DNA of 64,000 nucleotides from Gorsachius magnificus. Its lineage: Eukaryota > Chordata > Aves > Pelecaniformes > Ardeidae. Positions 10,584-21,724 of this stretch are shown in pieces (the first letter of the stretch is position 1; each line of letters opens with the position of its first letter). The DNA is taken from positions 69,920,286 through 69,984,285 of the forward strand of contig CM067086.1 in the NCBI GenBank assembly GCA_034008185.1, read 5' to 3'. The notes below the pieces were generated by a model. That model was not told the DNA's origin, searched no databases, and saw only the letters and a program-made list of their open reading frames with translations. The translations under genes and the position numbers were made by a program.

Positions 10584-12314
10584 CAGCTCACAGCAGGCTC
10601 CGGGGCTGGCAGAAGGTGAACAGCAAGAGCACGTGGTTAAAATCTGGGGGAGAAGAGGAAAAGGGAAACCTCTCCTTTCGCGGGTGGCCAGTTACCAGGT
10701 TACCCTGAGCGTCTGTGAAACCATGCCCTGAGCTGGTGGTGGCTGTGCCTGGGGTCCCTGTCATGAGGCTGCGGCAAAGCAGGCAGCTGAAAATGTTATC
10801 TTGGGCAGGCAGATGCTGGCCGGCATTGCCAGGCTTCAGGGGGCTCAGGCCACCCACCGCTCCTTGGAGGGAACCAGCCAGCAGCAGAGGACTGGCTTTT
10901 CCACTGAGCTAATTTTTCCCTTTGCCTTTTGTGCATTTGTTTTCTTTTGTCTCCAGAAAAAGTAGGGCTGGGTCTCAAAACCAGTTTCTGCCTGACAAGG
11001 AGAGCTTTTCTTCTCTTAAAAGACAAATAAAACAGCAGACAAATAATGCCATTTGAATTACTTTTATTTATTAAACCCTTTGCTTTAAAGGGAAACTGAA
11101 TGAGAAATCATATTTCAGATCTTTTTGAGCTCCAAAAAGGGCTTAAAAGGTAGTGGTGGTTACTGGTGTGGTATGAAGAAAACCTGTGTTTCTGCTCCTC
11201 TTCTTCAAACTTGCCTCAAGCATCAGAAGTCGCCCGGTGACAGCATCATGCCAGCATTGGCAGTGGAAGGAGAAGAAAAGCTAATGGAAAAAGCCTGGTT
11301 TCTCCCGGTTGCTGCAAGGCAGGGAAAATATCCCATGCAAAGTGCCATTGCTGAAGAGCTGCCACCGGGCAGAGAGCCAGGAGCCAGGCTGCCCACCTTG
11401 CCGAAGGGGAGAGGAAGAAAAACCCCCCGGCTTTCCCTGGCAGCAGGTCCTCGATGAATGCAAGGAAGCATTGACGGGAGAGCTTGGGTCGTAGCAACAG
11501 GTTTGTTACAGGGAAAAGCTGGGGACAATAATGCAGGTAGAGGGCCAGAGGCAGGGGGTGGTCCCAGCGCGTTATCTCCCTGGGATTTGCATACTGGGCT
11601 CCTGGCCTTCCAGTTTCCCTGTACAATTAATACTACGATGGTGGAGAGAGGAAGGTGGGTAGGGGAGGGGATTTGGTAGATACAAAGTGCTCTGAATTTC
11701 TAGTGGTTTGGAAAAGGTTTTAAACATAGCTTCCCAATAAAATGTATTTTGATGAAAACAGAAAAAATCAGTGACTTTTTTCAAATAAACTACCAATAAA
11801 ATCCAGCCCAATATATTGCACCATACACAGAAAAAATACCTAGATATTCTAGTCCTATTTCACCTCAGCTGAAAAGTTTTGTACCTTCTTTCAACACTTT
11901 CTGATGACTCTTGTACGCAACCTGGGCTGGGAACCTGCAGCATCCCCGAAGGGATCTAACGGTGACCCCACGTTGTCAGATTGCTGCCAGCTCTCTGTTC
12001 AACAAATGTGACTACGTGGGCTCTGATCAGCACTTGCAGGCGGGCATCAGCTGGGCTGGGCTCTCCCTCGGTGATTTTCACTTTTTTAACCTCGCTAGTG
12101 AGTTTACCAAGAGCAGAGAGACCGTCATTGCCTGTCAAAAAATCGTGTTAGACAAAATGATCTCTAGACTGAGGACTGTCCCCAGGCACCGGGGCTTTCA
12201 CAGCTGTACCAGTGCCAAAAGACCTGCTGGTCAGAGAGTTGTAATTAACGGAGCAGGGAGGGACCATGGACATTCGACGCGTGTTGGGCAGGGGCTGTAT
12301 CAAACCTTGACCCT
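10584..12314. other. Unique intergenic sequence
   Basis: This is 1.7 kb without a recognised repeat. 11040-11110 and 11690-11880 are AT-rich. Several short overlapping open frames lack domains. Confidence 0.45.
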
Positions 12315-13145
12315 TCATAGAATCACAGACTCATTTGGGTTGGGAAAGCCCTTTAAGCTCCCCCAGCCCAACCGCCCCCCTACCCCTGCCATCCCACCCC
12401 CAAACCCTGGCCCTCAGCACCGCCTCTGCCCGGCTCTTAAATCCCCCCAGGGCTGGGGACTCGACCCCTTCCCTGGGCAGCCCCTTCCAGCCCCTGACAG
12501 CCCTTTGGGGAAGGAATTGTTCCCCAGGGCCAACCTCACCCTGCCCTGGCACAACTTGAGGCCGCTGCCCCTCGTCCCATCGCCCCTTCCCTGGGAGTAG
12601 AGCCCGACCCCCCCGGCTCCCCCCTCCTCTCAGGCAGTTGTAGGGAGCGATGAGGGCTCCCCTCAGCCTCCTCTGCTCCAGGCTGAACCCCCCCAGCTCC
12701 CCCAGCCGCTCCCCAGCAGCCTGGGGCTCCAGACCCCTCTCCAGCTCCGCTGCCCTTCTCTGGACACGCTCCAGCCCCCCCAGGTCCTTCGGGGAGGGAG
12801 GGGCCCAACCCTGACCCCAGCAGTCGAGGGGCGGCCCCCCCAGTGCCCAGCACAGGGGCACGGTCCCTGCCCTGCTCCTGCTGGCCACACCACTCCTGAT
12901 ACAAGCCAGGATGCTGTTGGCCCTCTTGGCCACCGGGACACCCTGCTGGCTCCTCTCCAGCCCCTTCTCGACCAACACCCCCAGGTCCTTTTCCGCCGGG
13001 CAGCTTTCCAGCCCCTCTGCCCCACGCCTGGAGCGCTGCGTGGGGTTGTGGTGACCCCAGGGCAGGACCCGGCCCTTGGCCCTGTTGACCCTCAGGCAGT
13101 TGGCCTTCCTGAGATGTGTCCTTACTGCTCCCCCCAGCCGGCCAT
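12315..13145 (-). mobile_element. CR1 ORF2 C-terminus and 3' end, long group C copy with open frame
   Basis: Read on the - strand, the frame is open for 287 codons (13194 to 12331), most of it CR1. It encodes NCLRVNRAKGRVLPWG, SCPAEKDLGVLVEKGL, RANSILACIRSGVAS, GTVPLCWALGGPPLDCWG, FSLEQRRLRGALIAPYNCL and GFKSRAEAVLRARVWGWDG. The first residues, before about 13145, come from flanking sequence. An undisturbed frame of this length suggests a young insertion. RT, endonuclease and ORF1 are missing through 5' truncation. It is GC-rich. Confidence 0.93.
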
Positions 13146-13599
13146 AGGCAGCTGCCCAGGGCTGCCCCTGAGCCCAGGGGCTCATACAGGACACCCGTGA
13201 GGTTCACCCCCCCTGGCGACCGGTGCCAGGTGCGGGGACTCACTCCCCAGCGCCCGCATCCCTGACCAAACTGGGCACCGGCACCTTCCTGCCTTCCCCT
13301 CTCAGCAGGCTGCATAAGAGACAGCTTCATCACTCTAATGTATATTTTCTTAATTTTCAGAGTTATTTTTCCCCACTAGCAGTGAGCAGAGCTGGGGAAA
13401 GAAAATGTGCTCCCCACCACCTCCATTCGGATAACGGCCTTTCTATCTTCTCTCCCCTGCTCAGCAATATCACCCCCCACCAGTCCTGCCCCCTCCCTCA
13501 CCATGCTAACCAGTTTATATTCACACACTGGGACCGGGCATAATTTGCATTATTTCAAATGGAAGAGCTGCGTTTGGCACCGTATTTTCAATCAACTCA
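13146..13599. other. Unique intergenic sequence
   Basis: The first 160 bases (to about 13310) are GC-rich and may include diverged CR1 5' sequence, but I cannot prove it. The rest is unique. Confidence 0.4.
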
Positions 13600-13935
13600 C
13601 ATGAAAATCAGAGCCGCAGACAGGAGCGAAGGAGAAATTAACTGCGGAGTGGGGGCTTTGTAATCTGCGGAGGTTGAGTACAAAGCCGGAGAAGGGCACG
13701 CTGCAATCCTCTTACAAAGGGATGACAGTGTTTGCTCTGTGCTTCCAAGCCCTCTGTGGCAAACTCTAAAAGTAGCACAGCAGCAAAAGGGAGCGAGATT
13801 AATGGCTATTGTTTCATACAAATGGGTAATCAGGAAGGAAATAACTCAGGCCTAGTAGCTAAATTTAATTTAAGGATATACAAATCTATGCTTAATGATG
13901 CACTGGCAAATATATTGCATGATTAAATAAGAGAT
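13600..13935. promoter_or_regulatory. Candidate conserved noncoding element
   Basis: The block contains attaatggctattgttt (homeodomain plus SOX-type ATTGTT), taatttaatttaagg, gcttaatgatgca and attgcatgattaaat within 150 bases. No repeat explains it. The call is inference from motif clustering and needs cross-species alignment. Confidence 0.25.
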
Positions 13936-15567
13936 CTGATGGCAGGAAAGAAATCTTTACTGACTCAAGCAAGAGAAAAGGCACTGGTAGAAGAGGACAT
14001 TTATCCTTGTGCCGTTCTGCTGCAGCACCAGCACCTGGTATGGAGCCGCTCGGCGATGAACCCCCCCCAGTCTCGGGCTGTGCCGGGCGGGAGGCCATGC
14101 GCCCCCTGGGAGAGCGGCGCACATACTCCAGTCTAAGGCTTTGCCTCTCTAACTCACGTCTCCGAGAAAAAGGATGGATTCAGACTCAGAGGACATTGAG
14201 AAATATATTGTCTCAAGCCAATATCTAAAAAACCTGGAGAAAAAGCCATTAAAAAATATCCAGGACGTGGATGAGAGCAAGCTCCTGCCCTCGCAGCAAG
14301 TCTGTGCCTAAAATGTGGCAGGGCCAGGGGGGTGGCAGGGGGGAAGCACCAGTGTCCCTGCGAGGAAGCCCCAGCAGCACAACAGCATCCGGGGGGGGGG
14401 GGAGGGCAGCCCCTGTAGCTCTGGCTCTGCACGGTGGGCTCATGGCCAGGCTGCCCAAGCCCTGTCCCAGCCAAGAGGGACAGGAGATTCCAGCACTGAC
14501 CCTCATGAGCCCACCCACACCTCGGGAAGGGCTAGAGCTGGATACCTTCAAGGAACAGCAGACCTCTTCAGTGCACACATCTAATAACTCCCTAAACTTG
14601 CAACTGCAAACTGCCCCAGCCCGTGCTTGTTCCCGTGGGTGGGGGGAAAGGCTGTTCCCAAAGCGCTGATGGGTGCTGGGGGAGGAAATGGCTTCCAGGA
14701 CCCATGCAGGCATCTGAGTGTCTGTGTAAACGGGAGAAAATAGCTCCCTGAAGCCAGCAGAAGCCGGGGGGAGGGACGGTGTTTTTGGGGAGACAGCAGG
14801 GCGCAAGCACAGCTGCAGGGCGAGCGCAGCACATCCCGTCTTTGAACTTTTCCCAGTGGCGTTAGCAGGCCAGCTCTGTGAACACCGAGGAATTCCTGCC
14901 CTTCCCGAGGGCTGCGGGCAGGCGCAGCGCTGCGGACACCCAGGCTGCCCAGCGCGGCCCAGGCAGGTGCCGAGGAGGAATGCAGATGCTGGTCCTGTCG
15001 CTTGGCTTGTGCATCTACCTGGGGAGCAAACAAGCGATGTGCTGGCGGCTGTTTTCCTCTGAACGGGCGCCTTGATGTGCAACATTTGATCTCGCCGCAG
15101 CACCAAGCCCATCAGCCCGTACGCCTCTTTGATCGTGCGCTTTATGAATTTTTGTCTGCCTACCGTCCAAGGTCTTCACACTGACAGGGGGATCTTCTGG
15201 AAGGAATGAAGGAAAAATACTTTGGTTTTCATCACTTGACAGTTTCCAACCCCCCAGCATCCTTGCGGCATGGCTGGCGGTGCCTCCGCGCCGGCTCGCA
15301 GCACATGTGGAGCGGCACGGTGTAAGGCGCACACCTCAGCATCTGCCCGGTTCAGCCAGGGAGCATGAGGGGGAGAGACCCAGCACGGTCACAGCCATAT
15401 GGAGGAGTTTGTGCTAATGCAACCAGTGTAGGGTGCTGCTGCTTTTGCTGGTGCCACAAGGTAATTTGTGAGCACAGCCTGCAGCGAGCTCTGTCCCCCC
15501 AGTGACAGTGCCTGCCCGTCAGCGAGTGCGACCCCCAACTTGCAGCTCATGTGAAGTAAACAAATAA
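13936..15567. other. Unique intergenic sequence, partly GC-rich
   Basis: A G12 run at 14391-14402 sits in a G-rich patch. 14820-15130 is GC-rich with scattered CpG. No exon with recognisable protein similarity was found, although open frames up to 287 codons exist on the - strand (14249-15112). They are proline, serine and leucine rich and look like chance GC-driven frames. Confidence 0.45.
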
Positions 15568-16398
15568 TCATAGAATCATAGTATCACAGAATCATAGAAT
15601 GTTTTGGGTGGGAAGGGACCCCCAGAGGTCACACAGCCCAACCCCCCTGCAGGAGCAGGGACACCTTGAACCACATCAGGTTGCTCACAGCCCCCTCCAA
15701 CCTGGCCTGGAATGTTCCCAGGGATGGGGCCTCCACCCCCTCTCTGGGCAACCCCTGCCAGGGTTTCACCACTCTCACCGTAAAGAATTTCCTCCTTATA
15801 TCCAGTCTAACCCTACCCTGCTTCAGTTTAAAACCATACCCCCTTGTCCTGTTACAGCTGGCCCTACTAAAAAGATTTTCCCCATCTTTCCTATAGGCCC
15901 CCTTTAGATACTGAAAGGCCGTAATCAGGTCTCCCCGCAGCCTTCTCTTCTCCAGACTGAACAAGCCCAACTCTCTCAGCCTGTCCTCATAAGAGAGGTG
16001 CTCCAGCCCTCGGAGCATTTTAGTAGCCCTCCTCTGGCCCCGCTCCAACAGCTCCATGTCCTCCTTGTGCTGAGGGCTCCTGAGCTGGACGCAGGGCTCC
16101 AGGGGAGGCCTCCCCAGAGCAGAGCAGAGGGGCACAATCCCCTCCCTCGACGCTGGCCACGCTTCTCCTGATGCAGCCCAGGGTAGGGTTGGCTTCTGGG
16201 CTGCCAGCGCCCATGGCCGGCTCATGGCCAGCTTTTCATCCACCAGCACCCCCAAGTCCCTCTGGGCAGGGCTGCTCTCCATCCCTTCTTCCCCCAGCCT
16301 GTACTGATACAGGGGGTTACCCCAACCCAGGGGCAGGACCTTGCACTTGGCTTTTTTTAACCTCATGAGGTTCACACAGGCCCACCTCTCCAGCTTGA
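15568..16398 (-). mobile_element. CR1 ORF2 C-terminus and 3' end, long group B copy with intact frame
   Basis: The inverted terminus has three octamer-like words (15568-15600). The - strand frame 16561-15629 is open for 310 codons, of which about 255 are CR1: [96 protein letters not shown] and [19 protein letters not shown]. It is among the least decayed copies here. The first 45 or so codons come from flanking DNA, including a (CAT)n stretch at 16399-16422 directly at the truncation point. Confidence 0.94.
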
Positions 16399-17260
16399 CC
16401 ATCACCATCACCATCACCTGCACATGGAGCCACAGCACCTTCTGCAGCCCTGAGAGCCGAGTCCAAACCTGTGAATAACTGGGAAATCCAGCATACCACA
16501 GTAGTACTCCCGCCCGGAACCTCAGCTGGAGGGGTTTAATGAAACAGGTATTCTCTACCATAAAGAATTGCTGTGTTTTAAACTAATTGCTGCTAATGTA
16601 AATTATGTGACATTGCCAAATAGGGGTTCTTTGGAAAATTTTCCTCAGAGTGTTTTTTCGCACATGCTGTTTCATTGCTAACTGGTTTTGGAATGCTCGG
16701 TAGATAGTTATGGAACATATGTGCCTTCTATTTCCTCTTCCCCACCATGAATTTCATTTTCAGGCTGAAAATGTATTTTTCTTCTTTTATTGGTATATTA
16801 CAGCACATCTCTCTCCTAGAGAGAATTATCCAGGAATGTGACATTAAATGGCAGGAGATTTTGGATTGGTTATTTGTTCATTTATTTTTGTGCCCGTCTT
16901 CCCTGCCTGCGTCTCACCCTTTGCCTGCTTGAGCGGCATTATTAGTTCCTGAACCCAAGGAGTTAGCTCTCCAACTCTAAAATCTAATCTAAGAAAATAA
17001 GGCTGAGTTCTTGCAGGTTGTCTGGTCAGTTTGCCCACCGAAAGGCCTGACAAACCATGGCTCCATTTTCTGACACGTGCTTTTCTTGTTCTTGGTGGGG
17101 GCGGGGGCTGGGGAAAAGAAGCTTCCATAAGTTTTCCAAGAAATCTCTTTCAGTGCTTCAGTCTTCTGCTTCTTACACTACTTTTCGTAGTTTTTAACCT
17201 AGATTTACCTTGCTGCGGTATTTTCTGTTATTTTTTGGCTTACCTGTGGCTGAACAGTTT
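16399..17260. other. Unique sequence, AT-rich, with a (CAT)n microsatellite at its left edge
   Basis: The trinucleotide run lies at 16399-16422. The rest is unique, with no gene recognised. Confidence 0.45.
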
Positions 17261-17400
17261 GTTTCACAGAACCATTGGGGGGGAGGCAGCTCTGGAGGTC
17301 ACCTCGTCCAGCCCCCTCTCCAGCAGGCTGCCCAGGATCGTGCCCAGTTGGGCTTGACCGTCCCCAAGACTGGAGACTCCAGGGCCTCTCCGTGCAGTCT
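17261..17400 (-). mobile_element. Old CR1 3' end, diverged
   Basis: The words tttcacagaaccattg, ctggaggtcacctcgtccag, ccccctctccagcaggctgc and actggagactccagggcctc occur in the order of an older avian CR1 3' end (gaatcac, ggtcatctagtccaaccc, ctgctcaagcaggg, gatggagactccacaacctc). It is more diverged than groups A-C. Confidence 0.75.
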
Positions 17401-17434
17401 GTGCTTTGTTTTTCCTTCCCATAGCTTATTCCTA

Positions 17435-17850
17435 CGTGTGTGAAGCCTATCACCACGCTTCCCCTCTGTTCTCTCCTTCTCTCTAATTAAATAACACTAC
17501 TTCATTTAGCCTTTCATCTGTGGCCAAGTTTTTTGTGCACCCGATCATCTGTTGTTCTCATTTGGGCCACATCCTCGAAAATTTGGTGTCAAAAAAAAGA
17601 ATCGTGCATCTTACAGGGCTTACTACTGGTTGTGCACCCGGCTGCTGTCTGCCTTGTGCGTACCAGAATGATGCTGTTGACTCAGTCTGTAATTGCACGA
17701 AACCCCAAGACCTTTCTCTGCAAACCTCTACCGAGCTACCTCTCCTTCATCTGGGCAGGATTATTGCTTATTGGATTTCATCCCGATTTTCATTTAAATT
17801 CTCTAATATGGTAGAACTACCTTGAAGTCTAACCTTGTTTTCCAGCATGT
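17435..17850 (-). mobile_element. Ancient CR1/L3-like ORF2 C-terminal remnant
   Basis: Word order follows the old reptilian CR1/L3 C-terminal region in reverse: tctctaattaaataac, tttagcctttcatctgtgg, gatcatctgttgttctcat, ccacatcc, then cagaatgatgctgttgactc, accccaagacctttctctgc and cttattggatttcatcccg. These match blocks such as the gttgactcatatttagcttg / cccccagatccctttc / cttattgaatttcatcc series. The reading frame is destroyed. It may be the 5' continuation of the 17261-17400 copy or a separate insertion. Confidence 0.55.
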
Positions 17851-17991
17851 CTGCATCCCTTCCCAGTTAGGAACCACCTGTGGACACAATAAGCACATGC
17901 TGTCTCTCATCGGCCCAGCCTTTGCTGGCAACGTTGACCAGCACCAGGCTGCAGGAACCCCTGCAGGACCCCACCAGATCCATCTTCCCAT

Positions 17992-18518
17992 CTCACAGAA
18001 TCCCAGAATCTTAGACTGGCAGGGGTTGGAAGGGACCTCCAGAGCTCACCCAGTGCCACCCCCCTGCTCAAGCAGGCTCACCCAGAGCAGGGGGCACAGC
18101 ACAGCGGCCAGGAGGGGGTTGAAGATCTCCAGAGAAGGAGACTCCACAGCCCCCCTGGGCAGCCTGGGCCAGGGCTCGGGCACCCTCACAGTCAACAAGT
18201 TCTTCCTCCCGTTCAACTGGAACCTCTTCTGCTTCAGGTTGTGCCCATGGCCCCTTGTCCTGGTGCTGGGCACCACTGGGAAGAGTCTGGCTCTGTCCTC
18301 GTGACACCCACCCTGGAGATATTTGTAGGTGTTGATGAGATTCCCTCTCAGCCTTCTCTTCTCCAGGCTGAACAAGCCCAGCTCCCCCATCCTTTCCTCC
18401 TAGGGGAGATGCTCCAGTCCCCTCATCATCTTTGTAGCCCTCCTCTGGACTCTCTCCAGGAGTTCCTCATCCTTCTTGAACCAGGGAGCCCAGAACTGAA
18501 CACAGTGCTCCAGGTGGG
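17992..18518 (-). mobile_element. CR1 3' fragment (group A)
   Basis: It starts tctcacagaatcccagaatc. On the - strand it gives the [13 protein letters not shown] block, [47 protein letters not shown] and SPSLEIFNPLLAAVL. It is open from about 18390 downward. It is truncated at about 18518 in the cagaactgaacacagtgctcc block. Confidence 0.93.
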
Positions 18519-20229
18519 TATGCTCACGCCATTTTTGTCGGTGCTTGCCCTTAGTACCAGTAGAGCTAGTTTCTACTTTCTCTGTGCTTCCACCCTGTGC
18601 CTGTGATTTGGGTGGGTGGTGCTCTGCCCTTCCTTTGCACTGGAGGAGTTTGTGTTCATGCCATCAACATAGCCCCCTGAAGAAACTGCTGTCTCTTTGC
18701 TGCATTTTCCTCTGGCTCTCCAAGATCCCTTGCATACATCCTGAGATTACTCTTCATCGCCATGGTTCAGAAAGCTGCCTTTCTGTGTCCATTTTCATGC
18801 CTTCTCCCTGTGGACAGCAGTCATCCCCAGCAGAGCTTCATCTCTTCTTGCCTTTGGGTGATCCAGCCCCTCCCCTGGCACCACAATGCCAGAGGTTTTG
18901 CAGCAAAAAGAGGAGTTGCACTTCCTTGGGTTGTCAGGTGGAACTGGGATGAGAGCGACCTGTGCCTGGGATAAAGCTAGACTTTGTGCAGCCAGGCTTA
19001 GCAAGTGTGGTGTGGTGCATTAGCGTTAATGAATCTGCACCAGTGCATTGCAGACCACAGCAATGAATGCCCACCCGTGGCACCCAGTCGGTGGCACAGT
19101 TACTGCTTCCAAAGCACGGTCTGGGAGCTAAAGCTCATGGTTTGCCCAGCAAATGTGCTCAGCCAGGAAAATGTTCCTTGTTTAGGAGTTTATTGCAACC
19201 TGTAGTTAGTAAGGAAGCAGCTAACAAGACCCTGGATTTGCTCCCCTCAGCCACCCCACGCTTGCCCTGGCTTTTCCAGGTCTGGGGAGCGGTGGTGCCC
19301 TGCCCGGCACCCCAGTGCAAAACCCAGCACCAGCGCCAAACGTGACTTCTCTTACCTCTTCCGATAATGCCAGTCCACATTTCAAGCACAGCTTAGCATG
19401 ATTTGCAGTAAACAGGATAAGGATGCACCTACCCCAAGCCGGCTGGGTGCTGCTGCTCCGCAATGTTTTAAATGCCTTGTGGTTTAAGGACCTGGCACCC
19501 CGAGCTCGGCGCTGCCCCTCACGCTTTCATTGACACTCGGTATTAACAATCCAGGCACCTGAATCCAAGGGGTTATGAGGTTTAGTTTAATTATTCCTGC
19601 TTGCATTCTTATCTGTATTAAGAAAAAAAACCCAACCTTAATTACTTCACTAATAGCTTAGCCTTCTTCATGGGGCTTTTTGTTTCCATTAACCATGCTG
19701 AAGCCAGCCGCCTCCCGTTGAGCATCGATGCAGGGGCCTGCGAGTGAGGGGGGGTGGGTTGGGGTTTATTAAAGAGAAAAAAGCCAGCTATCAAAAAAGC
19801 GTTTAACTACGTTTCCTATTGCAGGTTTCAGAAAACAGTCATTAGGAAATAAATGTTTGCAACTCACAGTAAAGTAACAGCAAATGTCACTGTTTTTAAA
19901 TAGCACGTGTTGTACCTTGCTTGATTTAGTGCACTGGAAAGCAAACAAACAGGCACCTCTCCAGTCCTCAGCATTATCCAGCGAGAGGGGAAGTGTTAAC
20001 ATTTATTACTCAATAGTAAACATCATTAGCACGACCTTTTTGAGACATTTTAAAGGAAAAATGTACGTGATGCAGAACCTAGAAGTCCTTTCTCTCAGAA
20101 ACACCCAGGCTTGCAGCTGTGTTCACAGCACCTCTGTATCTCACGGGGAAGCCAAATGCTACCTTCAGCTGGCAAAGGCAGGAGGAATAAATCCGTGCCT
20201 CGATCACTCTGCTTCTCTGGGTGCCTTTA
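18519..20229. other. Unique intergenic sequence
   Basis: This is 1.7 kb of unique sequence. 19540-19690 and 19790-20060 are AT-rich. No gene or repeat is recognised. Confidence 0.45.
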
Positions 20230-20615
20230 TCATAGAATCATAGAATGTTTTAGGTTGGAAGGGACCCCTAGAGGTCATCTAGTCCAACCCCCCTGCAGTG
20301 AGCAGGGACACCACTAACTAGATCAGGTTGCTCAGAGCCCCATCCAACGTGACCTTGAATGTTTCCAGGGATGGGGCCTCCACCACCTCTCTGGGCAACC
20401 TGTTCCAGTGTTTCACCACCCTCATAGTAAAGAATTTCCTCCTTATATCCAGTCTAAACCTACCCTGGTTTAGCTTAAAACCATTACCCCTTGTCCTGTC
20501 ACAGCTGGCCCTACTAAAAAGATTGTCCCCATCTTTCCTATAGGCCCCCTTTAGATACTGAAAGGCCGTAATCAGGTCTCCCCTCAGCCTTCTCTTCTCC
20601 AGACTGAACAAGCCC
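20230..20615 (-). mobile_element. CR1 3' fragment (group B), 3' partner of a 7SK chimera
   Basis: The inverted 3' terminus tcatagaatcatagaatg starts at 20230. The - strand encodes [59 protein letters not shown] and [20 protein letters not shown], then stops; the frame is clean. CR1 identity begins at GGGCTTGTTCAG (20615), immediately after a T-rich tract that ends a 7SK-like sequence on the same strand. This abrupt junction is why the two are read as one insertion. Confidence 0.93.
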
Positions 20616-20957
20616 AAAAAAAATAAAAATAACAATGGCAGACTGCCCCGTGCAGTGCCTCACTTGGATGTGTCTGCAGTCGTGGAAGCTTGACTACCCT
20701 ACGTTCTCCTACAAATGGACCTTGAGCTTGTTTGGAGGTTCTAGCAGGGGAGCGCAGCTACCGTATACCCTTGACCAATGAACAGTACGTCTCTATCGGG
20801 GAAGGTCGTCCTCTTCGACCGAGCGCGCAGCTTCGGGAGGGACGCACATGGAGCGGTGAGGGAGGAAGGGGACACCCGCCTAGCCAGCCAGATCAGCCAA
20901 ATCAACCCTGGCGATCAATGGGGTGACAGATGTCGCAGCCAGATCGCCCTCACATCC
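20616..20957 (-). ncRNA. RN7SK-like: 7SK snRNA-like sequence, full length, likely retrocopy fused to CR1
   Basis: 7SK RNA is the Pol III transcript that holds P-TEFb inactive together with HEXIM and LARP7. On the - strand the sequence begins exactly at the 7SK 5' end, GGATGTGAGGGCGATCTGG (first base 20957). It runs through the 5' hairpin with its paired GATC motifs (20942-20945 and 20913-20916, the HEXIM site), the CCATGTGCGTCCCTCCCGA region, GGTCAAGGGTATACGG, CTCCCCTGCTAGAACCTCC and GTAGGAGAACGTAGGGTAG to the 3' stem GGCAGTCTGCC (20637-20647). The tail is ATTGTTATTTTTATTTTTTTT without a clean Pol III end. Length to the 3' stem is about 321 bases, as expected. The least conserved part is about 20775-20800. 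The sequence upstream of 20957 has no TATA box 25-30 bases before the start, which a real 7SK gene needs. The 3' end joins CR1 in the same orientation. I favour a pseudogene made by template switching; a real gene with a CR1 beside it is possible but less likely. Confidence 0.93.
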
Positions 20958-21104
20958 ATATCAGTGCTCCAGAGGATGTAGCAGCTCGGGCCGGTCGACC
21001 TGGAGAACAATCAGAGGGGGTTCAAAATTTTTGCTGATTTTTTTTTTTTTCCTCATTTCCTATGGATGTTCTACATTGTTGAAGAGCGTGAGTGATGGCC
21101 ATTT
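20958..21104. other. Flank of the 7SK-CR1 chimera
   Basis: This short unique stretch contains a T-run at about 21040-21051. On the - strand it is the region where a 7SK promoter would lie. The -20 to -35 segment is GC-mixed (ctgctacatcctctgg) with no TATA, and I see no obvious PSE. No target-site duplication with the left side of the CR1 at 20229 is visible. Confidence 0.5.
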
Positions 21105-21724
21105 GTGGCTGGAAAGCTGCCCAGCGGAAAAGGACCTGGGGGTGTTGGTCGAGAACTGGCTGAATATGAGCCAGCAGGGTGCCCAGGTGGCCAAGAGGGC
21201 CAGCGGCATCCTGGCTTGTATCAGGAGTGGTGTGGCCAGCAGGAGCAGGGCAGGGACCGTGCCCCTGTGCTGGGCACTGGGGGGGCCACCCCTCGACTGC
21301 TGGGGTCAGGGTTGGGCCCCTCCCTCCCCGAAGGACCTGGAGGAGCTGGAGCGTGTCCAGAGAAGGGCAGCGGAGCTGGGGAGGGGTCTGGAGCCCCAGG
21401 CTGCTGGGGAGCGGCTGGGGGGTGGGGGGGTTAGCCTGGAGCAGGGAGGCTGAGGGGAGCCCTCAGCTCCCCAACTGCCTGAGGGGGGGGGAGCCGGGGG
21501 GGTCGGGCTCTGCTCCGGGGGGGGGGAACCCCCCAAAGGGCTGTAGGGGCTGGAAGGGGCTGCCCAGGGAAGGGGTCGAGTCCCCAGCCCTGGGGGGATT
21601 TAAGAGCCGGGCAGAGGCGGTGCTGAGGGCCAGGGTTTGGGGGTGGGATGGCAGGGGTAGGGGGGCGGTTGGGCTGGGGGAGCTGAAAGGGCTTTCCCAA
21701 CCCAAACCATTCTATGGTTCTATT
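21105..21724 (+). mobile_element. CR1 3' fragment (group C), frameshifted
   Basis: It begins tggctggaaagctgcc and encodes SCPAEKDLGVLVENWLNMSQ, SGILACIRSGVASRSRAGTV and KRAS-type blocks. It then shifts frame in the G-rich part at about 21410-21540, where parts of the usual QFLPQRAVRG region are missing. It ends attctatggttctattcca near 21724. It lies head-to-head with the 20230 CR1, with the 7SK sequence between them. Confidence 0.92.

Noticed and set aside
11911..12600. 229-codon + strand frame.
   Set aside because: Its second half is the antisense of the group C CR1 at 12315, and its first half is unique DNA without similarity.
14249..15112. 287-codon - strand frame.
   Set aside because: Low-complexity proline, serine and alanine composition in GC-rich DNA, with several equally long shadows in other frames and no domain.
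20957..20975. Short inverted words ACATCC/GGATGT around the 7SK 5' end, considered as a target-site or hairpin signal.
   Set aside because: Six bases is within chance, and no matching duplication exists at the other end of the insertion (20229).
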